Of a stretch of 38,862 nt of DNA, positions 7,404 through 16,540 are shown one piece after another. The notes under the pieces were generated by a model, which was not told where the DNA came from, searched no databases, and worked only from the letters and a program-made list of their open reading frames with translations. A program made the translations under genes and the position numbers. Positions within the stretch are counted from its first letter, which is position 1; every line of letters begins with the position of its first letter. This DNA comes from Ignavibacteriales bacterium. GTDB taxonomy: Bacteria; Bacteroidota; Ignavibacteria; UBA10030. Where the stretch lies: positions 1-38,862 of the forward strand of contig JACPUH010000050.1 of the NCBI GenBank assembly GCA_016192345.1. Reading direction: 5' to 3'.

Positions 7404-10360
7404 TTCGAAATGACTTCTTTAAGTTTCCCGAGTCTCTCTTTTGCGTCGTTCAGTTCCGAAAGATCCTTGTCGGCATCCTTCCAGAGATCCAAAAACTTCT
7501 CGAAGTTCCCGACCGCAAGTTTCTTATCGCCTTTCTTCTCGTAAATCTTACCCAACAAATAGAAACTTTTTGGGTAGAGTGCTGCCCGTCGGCCTGCAGT
7601 GTTGCTGTAGAGCTTCCCTATCTGAGTGAGTAGCCCGATGGCCTTATCAAACCGGCCCGCTTCAAACTGACATTCCGCTGTGGGATACAGAACAAAAATC
7701 TTCAAGTGGTCAAAAGCTGTGTTGAGAACTGTGTCTAGGTATGCCTCACCCTTTGAGCATTCGTTGTTTGTGCTGTAAATGAGGGTTCGGTAAAACGGGT
7801 CTACCCATTTGATTGAAGAAAACCTCTTTACGAAAATATTTTCCGCTGCCGGGACATCTCGACGGAAGACATACAATTCAGCCAATTGAGCCCAATAATT
7901 CACGTCTTCGATTCCTGAAAGGCCGTAAGTTCTTTCCGCAAGTCTCACGGCACCGTTGAGGTCGTTTCTTTGCAGAATGAGCATAATAGCTTTCGTCATG
8001 ATCGTCCTTGCTGCCCCGGCTGTGTCATGGAGTTGCCAATACAGGTCGATCGTTTTATCAAAGTACTTCATCGATTCCTGATACTTACCGCGGTACGGCA
8101 GGAGGTAGGCAAGCCGCTCGAATGCAAAGCGTCTCACCGCAAGAGGTTTGCTTTCCTGAGTAAGAGATTGAAGCTCTGACTCCGCTTGAGAAAAGTCTTC
8201 TTTATAAGAGTACAAATCGGCAATGGACCCGGTAAGCTGGAAATTCTCCGGGAACAAATCTCGCGCTTGCAGCATCGTTTTGAGTCCCTCCTCAAGCCTC
8301 TCAAGCCCTAAGTATGCCCGCGCAAGCAACGTATATGCTTCGTCGGAACTTGCCGCGGCAGCGTATCGCTTTGCGACCTCCAGCATTTTTTCATGCTGTC
8401 GCATGTCTCGATACGTCCAGCAGAGATGCTCTAAGGCTCGCTCCATCGTTGGATCCATGGCAAGCACCTTCCCGAGGTACTCCTCTGCATCAACAAACTC
8501 TCCGGCATGAAACGACCAATCACCGATGTTGTACAGCATCTCTTTTTCGTTCGGATAAAATTGTTCCATCTCTCGAAGAACAGCTATCCCCGCCCCGAAG
8601 CCTCGGTATATTTGCGCTTCTTGAGCACGAACGAGATAGCGTTCTTTCTCCGGAATTCGGTCGAGGTGAGCCATCGCTTTCTGCAACGGAGCTTTGGCTC
8701 GTTCGTTTCCGCTGGGTTCCCAGCTTGTCGCATACGAAAGGCGATAGTAAGCGAGGCCAAACGTTGTATCCAGTGCAACGGCTTTTTTGTACTCCTCCTG
8801 GGCTTCCAGATATTTTACCCTGTTCATGAGTTGCTCGCCCTGGAAGAAATGCTGATACGCCTGCATGTTCGACGTTGTTATCTCCGCAACATGTTTGCTG
8901 GCGGATTGTATTTCGGCACGATTTTCATTGAAACCCTCTCTCGTCTTTTGTGACAGCTTATCCAGCAGCGAAGGGACACTCTCTTGGCCTTCACCGGTCT
9001 CGGTTGCCGTAAAAAGATACTTGCCTTCTTTTGCGTCAACTACTTTGAGGTCGATGGTGTAGACTTTCCCGAATTTCCGGATTGACGCGAGGATCAGAGA
9101 ATTGACCCCGGCCTGGTTGCAGATCTCTTTGCCGAGGCTTTCGTCGATTCGTTCTGTATTGGTTTTTCCCAGTAATTTGAGGATGTCAAACATTCTGGAA
9201 CGCGGTAGCACGTCGAGTCTGCGGGATTGTTCAAGAGCTGTAATGAGCATGCCGGAAAGTCCGTCGAGCTCCGGTTCTTTTGTCTCGTTGACGAAATCAG
9301 CCACGACAACGGGGACACGTTCCCCGTTCGTCGAGGGATTGCGCAAGAACAAAAAATATGCTAGCCCGAGAACAATCAACATTCCGAGAGCGATGCCGGG
9401 AAAAAGGAACGAGCGCGTATGGAGGGTCGGGATGTTAATAATGACTGATGTGGTTGGCGCCTGCCGCGTTGTGGACGGAGGGGGCGTTGAAGGCTCTCCC
9501 GAGGCCGGAACCGCGACCGGTTGTTCCTGAACAGCGCTTCGAAAGACTTTGCCCGATTCTTTCCTAAGCCTACGCAGGTCAATGACCATATCGTGCGCAG
9601 TCTGGTAACGGTCCTCCGGATCCTTTTCCAGAGCACGGCCGAGAATGTGCATGAGCTCAGAAGATGCGTCGGGGAGATATTTTGTCAGCGAATCCGGTTC
9701 TTCATTGACAATGGAGTAGACCATCGCCGCTTCGTGCTCGCCGCGGAAGGGAAGCTTGCCGGTCAGCATCTCAAACAGGAGCACTCCGAAGGAGAAAATA
9801 TCGCTCCGATGGTCCGCCTCGCCCCCCTGGATCTGCTCCGGAGCCATGTAGCCGAGCGTCCCCACCGTGCTCGAGGTCCGCGTCAGTTTCAGAGAACCTT
9901 TCAGCTTTGCCAGACCAAAATCCATCACCTTCGCCTGGCCCCGGGAGGTGAGCATGATGTTATCGGACTTGACATCCCGGTGAACAATCCCCTTCGCGTG
10001 GGCCTCCTGCAACGCCTCTCCAATCTGTATAGCGATCATCACGGCATCATTGATCTTTGCAAAGGGGATTTTGTCTCCGAGCGTTCCTCCTTCGACGAAT
10101 TCCATCGATATGAACACATGACCCCCGTGTTCATCAACGCCGTAGATCGTACAGATATTCGGATGGTTCAGTCCTGCCGCAGCCTGCGCTTCCTGGAGAA
10201 AGCGTCCTTTGGCTGTCGCGTCTTGATTGACCCGGTCGGGGAGAAATTTCAAAGCGACGGTTCGGTTTAACTTTGTGTCGCTGGCCTTGTATACGATCCC
10301 CATGCCTCCCTCCCCTAACTTCTCAAGAATTTTATAATGAGCAATCATCCTGCCAACCAT
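7400..10360 (-). CDS. Ser/Thr protein kinase with TolB/FlgO-like and TPR region (kinase 3)
   Basis: In this 986-residue protein the kinase domain covers about 1-270 (GEGGMG loop, Lys38, VHRDVKSDN with Asp129, DFG 147-149, GYMAPEQ). A Pro/Thr-rich linker is followed by a membrane span at about 318-339 (FLFPGIALGMLIVLGLAYFLFL). Residues about 349-460 (VPVVVADFVNET...) resemble the N-terminal domain of TolB/FlgO-like proteins. From about 490 to the end there are many TPR-like helical hairpins (AYYRLSYATSWEP, LYNIGDWSFHAGEF), as in proteins that bind partners. It lacks the propeller and small-lobe insert of kinases 1 and 2. CAGGAGG precedes ATG 10360. The PP2C gene lies upstream on the same strand. 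The stop overlaps the next frame as ATGA. Confidence 0.95.
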   Translation of the reverse strand: MVGRMIAHYKILEKLGEGGMGIVYKASDTKLNRTVALKFLPDRVNQDATAKGRFLQEAQAAAGLNHPNICTIYGVDEHGGHVFISMEFVEGGTLGDKIPFAKINDAVMIAIQIGEALQEAHAKGIVHRDVKSDNIMLTSRGQAKVMDFGLAKLKGSLKLTRTSSTVGTLGYMAPEQIQGGEADHRSDIFSFGVLLFEMLTGKLPFRGEHEAAMVYSIVNEEPDSLTKYLPDASSELMHILGRALEKDPEDRYQTAHDMVIDLRRLRKESGKVFRSAVQEQPVAVPASGEPSTPPPSTTRQAPTTSVIINIPTLHTRSFLFPGIALGMLIVLGLAYFLFLRNPSTNGERVPVVVADFVNETKEPELDGLSGMLITALEQSRRLDVLPRSRMFDILKLLGKTNTERIDESLGKEICNQAGVNSLILASIRKFGKVYTIDLKVVDAKEGKYLFTATETGEGQESVPSLLDKLSQKTREGFNENRAEIQSASKHVAEITTSNMQAYQHFFQGEQLMNRVKYLEAQEEYKKAVALDTTFGLAYYRLSYATSWEPSGNERAKAPLQKAMAHLDRIPEKERYLVRAQEAQIYRGFGAGIAVLREMEQFYPNEKEMLYNIGDWSFHAGEFVDAEEYLGKVLAMDPTMERALEHLCWTYRDMRQHEKMLEVAKRYAAAASSDEAYTLLARAYLGLERLEEGLKTMLQARDLFPENFQLTGSIADLYSYKEDFSQAESELQSLTQESKPLAVRRFAFERLAYLLPYRGKYQESMKYFDKTIDLYWQLHDTAGAARTIMTKAIMLILQRNDLNGAVRLAERTYGLSGIEDVNYWAQLAELYVFRRDVPAAENIFVKRFSSIKWVDPFYRTLIYSTNNECSKGEAYLDTVLNTAFDHLKIFVLYPTAECQFEAGRFDKAIGLLTQIGKLYSNTAGRRAALYPKSFYLLGKIYEKKGDKKLAVGNFEKFLDLWKDADKDLSELNDAKERLGKLKEVISK

Positions 10361-10405
10361 GGGTACCTCCTGTTTCTTATGTTCCGACCCCGTTGAAATC
10401 CCCTG

Positions 10406-10480
10406 TCACAACCCGGCGTTCCAGTTCATCATAAATGTGACGGAGGCCGTCGTCCTGCCGACCGTCTCACGGGCAGGGAA
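10406..10480 (-). pseudogene. vestigial C-terminus of a PD40-type kinase
   Basis: Read on the minus strand, this stretch ends in FPARETVGRTTASVTFMMNW plus NAGL and a stop. Kinase 2 ends FLAQITAGGTTAPVTLVMNW plus NAELEQR, so the two align over more than 20 residues. No intact upstream part exists before the PP2C stop at 10597. It is most simply the tail of a deleted propeller kinase that once lay between the phosphatase and kinase 3. Confidence 0.7.
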
Positions 10481-10596
10481 CAAGGGTGGTGTTGCTTCGA
10501 TTCTTGTCCCGTATCCGCGCCGGGCCTGGTGCGGGCGTTCGTGAATGGTCAGTGTTCTGTGTGAAGGAATTGGAAGATGGAGATCGCGTAGCGGTC

Positions 10597-11898
10597 TCAG
10601 CTGATGCGCCGCAGGACGACGATCGTAATATCGTCCGTCTGCGGATGGCCCGCGGCGTGGTGCTTCGCGGCGCCGACCAGGTGCTCGATAAGTTCTCCGG
10701 CGGATGCTTGCGCATGACGGACGATCACTTCGTCGATGCGCGCTTCGGTGAACATCTCTTCGGCGGCGTTCATCGCCTCCGAGACGCCATCGGAATAAAT
10801 GACGAGCGTCGCGCCCACCGGGATCGCGACCCGCGCCTCCTCGAACGGAAAGTCGTTGAACATGCCGAGCGGGATGCCGCCGACCTTCAGGCGGACTGTC
10901 TCTTTTCCCGGCTCGAGCAGGAACGGGTTGTCATGCCCGGCGTTTGAATACAACAACTCGTGCAGCTGGAAATCGAGGATGCCGTAAAAGAGCGTGGCAA
11001 ACTTTTCCGGACTGGTACTTTCAAACAACAGTTTATTGGAGCGTTGAAGGCAAAGTTGGGGAGAGTTAGTGGAGAGTGTTTGACCGCGCAGGGTCGCCTG
11101 CAGGTTCGCCATCAGGAGCGACGCGGGAAGCCCCTTGCCGCTGACATCGCCGAGGCAAACGGCACAGTGATGCTCGTCGATCGAAATGAAGTCGTAATAA
11201 TCCCCTCCCACCTGCTGCGCAGGAATGGTGGCACCGACGATTTCATACCCCGGTATCGTCGGGGCCGATTTGGGGAGAAGCTGAAACTGGATCGTGGAGG
11301 CAAGGCGCACCTCCTCCTGCATACGAACGAGTGTCTGCTCCTTCTCGTACAGCCGGGCGTTCTCCACCACCTGGGCGGATTGCGTGGCAATGATCGCGAG
11401 CAGGCGCTGGTCGTCGTCCGAGAAGGGCTTTCCCTCTTTCTTATTGTAGATGGTGAGCACCCCGCGCAGCTCCGACTTCATCGTCATCGGAACGCAGATA
11501 AGTCCACGGATGCTCTCATCCCACTGCATGCCCCTGAACCGTTCGTCCGAAGCGGGATCGTTTATCACCAGCGGTTTCTTGTTCAGGTGCATCCAGCCGA
11601 GGAGGGTCTGGTTGAAATGGTAATGCTCATGCTCGGTGGAGCTCATCATCGTCCGCACCAGGGTCTTCATCATGTTCTCGGACTGCTCTTCCACGAGTGT
11701 GATGACTCCCTGCTCCGCATTGAGCGCGCGCAGGGAACGCCGGACAATGGTCTGGATAATCTCCTGGGTATTGAGGGACGCCCCGATCGCGCGCGCGAGG
11801 TCGTTGAGAATCGACAATTCCTCAACGGCCCGCCGCAAACGCTGGTTTTCATCCTGCAGCGCACGCAGGGCGTGTTCGGTCTCGCTTTGTTGGACCAT
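10597..11898 (-). CDS. GAF-domain SpoIIE/PP2C-type serine phosphatase
   Basis: The protein has 433 codons from ATG 11898. The frame is open further upstream to 12114, but that part is cysteine/proline-rich and unlike the family. An N-terminal coiled coil (residues 3-40, ALRALQDENQRLRRAVEEL) leads to a GAF domain (about 40-190) and a PPM/SpoIIE phosphatase domain (about 225-430). The phosphatase shows VGGDYYDF, GDVSGKG, GHDNP, SDGVSEAMN and QTDDITIVVL, which supply the metal-binding aspartates. Family members dephosphorylate STAS anti-sigma antagonists, with the GAF domain sensing a ligand. The STAS gene at 3398-3736 is a plausible substrate. It is soluble, and lies upstream of the kinases on the same strand. 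Confidence 0.93.
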   Translation of the reverse strand: MVQQSETEHALRALQDENQRLRRAVEELSILNDLARAIGASLNTQEIIQTIVRRSLRALNAEQGVITLVEEQSENMMKTLVRTMMSSTEHEHYHFNQTLLGWMHLNKKPLVINDPASDERFRGMQWDESIRGLICVPMTMKSELRGVLTIYNKKEGKPFSDDDQRLLAIIATQSAQVVENARLYEKEQTLVRMQEEVRLASTIQFQLLPKSAPTIPGYEIVGATIPAQQVGGDYYDFISIDEHHCAVCLGDVSGKGLPASLLMANLQATLRGQTLSTNSPQLCLQRSNKLLFESTSPEKFATLFYGILDFQLHELLYSNAGHDNPFLLEPGKETVRLKVGGIPLGMFNDFPFEEARVAIPVGATLVIYSDGVSEAMNAAEEMFTEARIDEVIVRHAQASAGELIEHLVGAAKHHAAGHPQTDDITIVVLRRIS

Positions 11899-12141
11899 GA
11901 TGTGGCGCGGTTTTGAAGGTGCGTAGGCACACCCTTCTCGTGTGCCGTGGTGTGGACAGCGTGGTAAAAGTAAGAAAGGTGCCGGGCAAATGCAATGAAT
12001 ACATTTGTCTGATCTGGGCTGGAATGCAACCGTTGAAAAATGCATCATTCCCGACCTCGTCTCAGAAACGGACGTTCGGTTAATTCTTGCGGAAGGGTCC
12101 ACCCCGACCCTCATTCCGACCGCGATACCTCCTTTTTTCCC

Positions 12142-12169
12142 TTGCAGTTGGCCGGTATCTTTTTATTTT
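12142..12169 (+). promoter_or_regulatory. possible sigma-70-type promoter of the SlyD-like gene
   Basis: TTGCAG and TATTTT with a 16-bp spacer lie about 50 bp before the start codon, in the divergent spacer with the phosphatase gene. Matches are moderate only. Confidence 0.3.
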
Positions 12170-12219
12170 AGAGCCTTCCCGCGTTAAAGCGGTTCTGAAA
12201 TCTCAGGAAAGGAACAGAT

Positions 12220-12696
12220 ATGAAGATTGGAAAAAATGCCGTGGTCTCCATCGACTATACGTTAACGGAAGGGGGCGAGGTGCTCGACACCTCCAAGGGG
12301 CGTGAGCCCCTCTCGTATCTTCATGGAAACGGGAACATCATTCCGGGACTCGAATCTTCCCTGGAAGGAAAGTCGGCCGGCGAGCACTTGAATGTCTCGA
12401 TCTCCCCTGCCGACGGGTACGGGGAGCTGGATGCGGAGAAAGTGATGGAGATCCCGCGTGAGCAATTTGCAGGCATCCCGGAAATCCATATTGGCATGCA
12501 GTTCAGTGCGAGGAGCGATCATGGAGAGCAGATGGTCACCGTCACCAACGTGCAGGACGATGTGATCACGGTGGACGGCAACCATCCCCTGGCCGGCAAG
12601 ACGCTGACCTTCGATGTCACCATCGTGGGCGTCCGTGCCGCGACACAGGAGGAATTAGACCATGGTCATATTCACGGGCCGGGGGGACATCACTGA
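12220..12696 (+). CDS. slyD: SlyD-like FKBP-type peptidyl-prolyl cis-trans isomerase
   Basis: The 158-residue protein begins MKIGKNAVVSIDYTLTEGGE, with FKBP strands around an IF (insert-in-flap) domain. LSYLHGNGNIIPGLESSLEG is the signature FKBP active-site stretch. DGYGELD begins the flap chaperone insert of SlyD proteins. The C-terminus is short and histidine-rich (DHGHIHGPGGHH), consistent with metal binding but shorter than the E. coli SlyD tail. It catalyses prolyl isomerisation and acts as a chaperone in the cytosol. AGGAAAGGAA precedes the ATG. It is divergent from the phosphatase gene. Confidence 0.93.
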   Translation: MKIGKNAVVSIDYTLTEGGEVLDTSKGREPLSYLHGNGNIIPGLESSLEGKSAGEHLNVSISPADGYGELDAEKVMEIPREQFAGIPEIHIGMQFSARSDHGEQMVTVTNVQDDVITVDGNHPLAGKTLTFDVTIVGVRAATQEELDHGHIHGPGGHH

Positions 12697-12887
12697 CCGA
12701 TCCAACCGGCAATCCAATTTGACCACCCACCATCTTTGAGCACTCTGTAAGGACCGAGTTATCAACTGACTTGCATACATTTCCGTTTTCATCCTTATGG
12801 CATTCGGCCTTCTGCCTGCACATGCTCATAAAGAAAGTTGCCGTGTACGGCATCGTGTTTAACAAAGCCTGCGGCTCGGGAGAAACA

Positions 12888-13202
12888 ATGGGTTTCAAAG
12901 GATTTCAATTGGTTGAAGCTGATCAGTATCAGGCAGAACTGAAAGCAATGAAAGCTTCCCAGGAGGAACGGTATCCGAATGCCAAGAAAATATAGGTAGA
13001 TTCTTCGAGGTTTGAATTCGGACCCAACGCTTCCCCTATGTCGGTCATCCAGTGGCAATCAGGAAGCAAATGCCGAGTGAATGTTATTATTGTCAAATTT
13101 GGAAGGACAACAACCGAGGCCATGGAAGCCTGTCTTAAGGTAAAAAGGGGATCTTCCGGGAAAGATGAGCCCCACACCATTTTGGAGAACCGGTACTGGT
13201 GA
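12888..13202 (+). pseudogene. interrupted small reading frame of unknown family
   Basis: GGGAGAAACA precedes ATG 12888. The frame encodes MGFKGFQLVEADQYQAELKA and about 15 more residues to a TAG at 12993. The same frame then stays open to TGA 13202, encoding a protein-like stretch (SVIQWQSGSKCRVNVIIVKF and a charged tail ending ENRYW). It may be one gene with a nonsense mutation, two small genes, or chance. The rest of the 668-bp space 12697-13364 shows no other supported gene. Confidence 0.28.
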
Positions 13203-13219
13203 ATTACCTTGGCATATGC

Positions 13220-13248
13220 TTGTTTCCCCTCCTTCCATTGAGTATGTT
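13220..13248 (+). promoter_or_regulatory. possible promoter of the sensor kinase gene
   Basis: TTGTTT and TATGTT are spaced by 17 bp, about 115 bp before ATG 13365. This fits a transcript that starts downstream of the alternative upstream ATG 13248 and supports the later start. The hexamer matches are weak. Confidence 0.27.
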
Positions 13249-13364
13249 TGTCGCGTATGTTCTCCCCGGGAACGGTTGTAGACAACCCGGATGTTTCCAG
13301 GGCAATAGTTTACTTTAAAGAGGGACCGGTTACACCACGCGCTGATCCAGGCCGGGCTTTCCCC

Positions 13365-16300
13365 ATGCAACAACGCCATATCCTGTACCTGCTTGTTCTT
13401 TCCTGCGTGGTCTCCAGCCGCACAACCGCTCAGGAGATCGACCTTCGCTTCGGTCATCTCTCCGTCAACGAAGGACTTTCCCAATCGACCGTCTATTCCA
13501 TCGCCGAAGATTACCCGGGTTTCCTTTGGTTCGGGACGCGGGACGGCCTGAACCGGTACGACGGGGCTGAATTCAAGGTTTATCGATCCGATGGGGACTC
13601 CGGTCAAGGCCTTTCCCATGTCACAGTCCGGGCTCTGATCGCAGACTCAACACGCTGCCTCTGGATCGGGACCGATGGCGGTGGGTTGAATCGATTCGAC
13701 TTCGCCACACAATCCTTCACACACTTCCACCACGACAGCACAAACCCGCAGACCCTTTCCAGCAACAACATCCTTTCCCTCGTGCGTGATCGTCAGGACC
13801 GGCTCTGGATCGGGACACGCGACGGGGGACTGAATTGCCTTCAGGGGGACCGGAACGACTTTCTCCGGATCGACACGTTTTCTGCATCTCTTGCCATTTG
13901 GTCTCTTGCCGAACACACCGACGGCACCATCTGGGCAGCGACCGATGACGGCCTCCATCGATTCGATGGGGCCGCTATCACAGCAACATACTTGCGCGGT
14001 ATGCGAGTAACAAGCATCCTTGTAGTGTCCGAAACGGAGATCTGGGCGGGTACGGAGGGAAGGGGATTGGCCAAAGTGAATGCCCGAACCGGTATCGTCC
14101 GGCAGTTTCTCGCTTCTACCGGCAGTTCAGAGGGTCTTTCCACCAATCGGATTTCCTCCCTTGCCCTGGACAAAATGCAAAATCTTTGGGTGGGAACGTT
14201 CGATCAGGGCCTTTTTCTCCGCCGCAAAGGAGAAGATCGGTTCCGGCGCTACGCACATCACCCTTTACAACCATCCGGCCTCGCCGACAACAGTATCCGG
14301 TCGCTTTCGATCGACCGGGCCGGGACGTTATGGATTGGGACCAACGGCCGGGGGCTCCATTCCTATTCCCCTCTTCGTCATAAATTCCGCCATATCAGAA
14401 GAAACCCGCTCTCCACGAATACCCTTTCTGATGATGCTGTTCATGCCATTCACGAAGACCGGGAAGGAAATCTCTGGATCGGCACGGACGGGGGCGGCCT
14501 CAATATCCTTGACCGTCAGACCGGGCAATATCACGTTCTGAATGCATCGGGTCCCCCAGGGAAACAACTCTCCAACGATATTGTCATCACGCTCCTGCGG
14601 GACCGCACAGGGACTATGTGGGTCGGCACCGATGGCGGGGGGTTGGAACGATGGGGATCCACGCATGCCCGGGAGGCGCACTTCCGGCACCGCCCGGATG
14701 ACCCGCTTTCACTCAGCGATGATCATGTTCTCACGCTGCATCAGGACCGCGCGGGAGCCCTGTGGGTCGGAACCTATGACGGGTTAAACGTGCTGGATCC
14801 GTCCGCAGGAACATTTGCGCATTACAAGCATGATCCTGTGAATTCAGGAAGTATCAGCGACAATCGTATCCTGAGCATCCTTGAAGACCGGTCAGGGACT
14901 ATTTGGGTTGGCACCCACGCCGGCGGCTTGAACAGGTTCGACCGTGCAACCGGTCTATTCAGCCGGGTCAATTTTGCCGGCCTGAAAGGTATTTCCCACA
15001 TCATACAACGGGTCGTGACGCTCTTTGAAGATGCCTCCGGTATTCTCTGGGTTGGAACCATGGATGGCGTAGTCCGGTTTGACCCGCGTGACGGAAGCCA
15101 TGCCTACTTCGACGAAACAAATGGATTGGCAAACAGAAACATCCGGGCGATCCTCGGAGATCGGCACGGAAGGATCTGGTTCAGTGCGTTCAGAGGGATT
15201 TCCATGCTGGATCCGCGGACAGGACTCATACAAAATTTTGGCATCAACGAAGGCTCATCCTCCGCAGAATTCATCGGCGGTTCGGCGTATCAGAACGACG
15301 AGGGATATTTCTTTTTCGGAAGCAGTAACGGATATTTTGTCTTCCACCCTGATAGTGTCCGATTGAACCTGACATCACCGCCCATCGCTGTTACACAAAT
15401 CCTCGTGGCGGGTCAACCCAGAGCATTCAATCCTTATCGGGCTCCGGCGGATCCTCTTCTTCTCCCCTCCAATGAGAATTTTTTCACCATCGGATTTACC
15501 GCACTGGACTTCCTGGAACCCACCGCCAACCAATTCACATACATCCTCGAGGGATTTGACAAGGAGTGGAGCAAACCGGGACCAACGCGACGGGCCGTGT
15601 ACACCAATGTCAGTCCGGGGTCCTACGTTTTCCGCGTCAAAGGATCAAATCACGACGGGTTTTGGAATGAATCCGGAGCAACGCTCTTCATCACGGTTCT
15701 TCCCCCCTGGTGGGAAACGTGGTTCTTTCGTGCGACAGTTTTTCTGCTCATGTTCGGCCTGCTATACGGGATGTACCGCTACCGGGTGAAAAAAATCCTC
15801 GAGCTCCAGACCGTCCGGCTCCGCATCGCCAGCGACCTGCATGATGAAATCGGCAGCAACCTGAGCAGCATCTCCGTTGCCAGTCAATTATTGAATAGGA
15901 ACCCGCGCCTGGCCCCTGACGAGCACCGCAAGCTTTTGGATATTGCCTCGACGGCGATGGAGACGGCGGACGCCATGCGTGATATCGTCTGGTTTATCAA
16001 TCCGGAAAATGATACGGCCGAAGACTTTCTTGCCAAGCTGCGTGATGTTACGGGAAAATTGTTGGGGGCGATGGAGGTTGAACTGGAAATTTCCGAAAGC
16101 GTCCTCTCCCATATCAAGAGTCTGGAGGATCGCCGCAATTTGTTTCTCCTCTATAAAGAGGCTCTGAACAATATTGCGCGTCATTCACGCGCGAGGGGTG
16201 TTTCCATTCAATTCCGTGAGGAGGGGGGGACATTGGTACTGCGCATTCGTGATGAAGGTGTGGGGTTTGACGAGCAGGCTGTAAGCCGGAAAGGGGGACT

Positions 16301-16403
16301 CCAAACAATGAGAAAAAGAGCACAACTCTTGAATAGCACCCTCGAAATCGAGTCCGCTGCCGGCCGGGGAACCACTCTTATCATCACAAAGAAAATACCA
16401 TAA
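13365..16403 (+). CDS. sensor histidine kinase with periplasmic regulator propeller, Y_Y_Y domain and HisKA_3/HATPase core
   Basis: I chose ATG 13365 because it starts a signal peptide (MQQRHILYLLVLSCVVSSR, then TTAQ). Earlier codons back to 13248 encode no export signal. The 1012-residue protein has about a dozen propeller repeats of the form LWIGT-GGGLNRFD (about 40-690), then a Y_Y_Y domain (YILEGFDKEWS ... GSYVFRVKGSN), and a membrane span around 783-806 (TVFLLMFGLLYGMYRY). The kinase follows: His826 in DLHDEIGSNLSS (HisKA_3), the N box KEALNNIARHS, and DEGVGFD plus GLQTMRKRA of the ATPase lid. It should autophosphorylate and pass phosphate to a NarL-type regulator, which is the next gene. 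The stop codon overlaps the TACCAT box of that gene's promoter. The ligand is unknown. Confidence 0.95.
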   Translation: MQQRHILYLLVLSCVVSSRTTAQEIDLRFGHLSVNEGLSQSTVYSIAEDYPGFLWFGTRDGLNRYDGAEFKVYRSDGDSGQGLSHVTVRALIADSTRCLWIGTDGGGLNRFDFATQSFTHFHHDSTNPQTLSSNNILSLVRDRQDRLWIGTRDGGLNCLQGDRNDFLRIDTFSASLAIWSLAEHTDGTIWAATDDGLHRFDGAAITATYLRGMRVTSILVVSETEIWAGTEGRGLAKVNARTGIVRQFLASTGSSEGLSTNRISSLALDKMQNLWVGTFDQGLFLRRKGEDRFRRYAHHPLQPSGLADNSIRSLSIDRAGTLWIGTNGRGLHSYSPLRHKFRHIRRNPLSTNTLSDDAVHAIHEDREGNLWIGTDGGGLNILDRQTGQYHVLNASGPPGKQLSNDIVITLLRDRTGTMWVGTDGGGLERWGSTHAREAHFRHRPDDPLSLSDDHVLTLHQDRAGALWVGTYDGLNVLDPSAGTFAHYKHDPVNSGSISDNRILSILEDRSGTIWVGTHAGGLNRFDRATGLFSRVNFAGLKGISHIIQRVVTLFEDASGILWVGTMDGVVRFDPRDGSHAYFDETNGLANRNIRAILGDRHGRIWFSAFRGISMLDPRTGLIQNFGINEGSSSAEFIGGSAYQNDEGYFFFGSSNGYFVFHPDSVRLNLTSPPIAVTQILVAGQPRAFNPYRAPADPLLLPSNENFFTIGFTALDFLEPTANQFTYILEGFDKEWSKPGPTRRAVYTNVSPGSYVFRVKGSNHDGFWNESGATLFITVLPPWWETWFFRATVFLLMFGLLYGMYRYRVKKILELQTVRLRIASDLHDEIGSNLSSISVASQLLNRNPRLAPDEHRKLLDIASTAMETADAMRDIVWFINPENDTAEDFLAKLRDVTGKLLGAMEVELEISESVLSHIKSLEDRRNLFLLYKEALNNIARHSRARGVSIQFREEGGTLVLRIRDEGVGFDEQAVSRKGGLQTMRKRAQLLNSTLEIESAAGRGTTLIITKKIP

Positions 16404-16440
16404 ACGTGGTATGGCATTCCGCACTCAAATGATCTATACT
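16396..16440 (+). promoter_or_regulatory. TACCAT-box promoter of the response regulator gene
   Basis: TACCAT (16396-16401) lies 39 nt, start to start, before TATACT (16435-16440). This is the same distance as at 17308 and 21446. There is no good -35 hexamer here (TGGCAT at the expected place). The box is one arm of a palindrome, ATACCA-N6-TGGTAT (16395-16412). That suits an activator-dependent promoter that the two-component regulator itself may control. Confidence 0.6.
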
Positions 16441-16540
16441 GACCCACAATGCCATGGATCAGAGCCAAGAGGAAACAGCTCTTATTGACACAATCCCCAT
16501 TTGCCACCAGTTTGGTTTCATCCACCCGGAAAGAACAGTT

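Noticed and set aside
11899..12114. Upstream extension of the phosphatase gene
   Set aside because: The extra 72 residues are rich in Cys, Pro and Arg and do not resemble the family; the coiled coil begins right after ATG 11898.
13248..13364. Upstream ATG extension of the sensor kinase
   Set aside because: The extra 39 residues lack an export signal, while ATG 13365 opens a clear signal peptide. A possible -10 box overlaps the earlier ATG.
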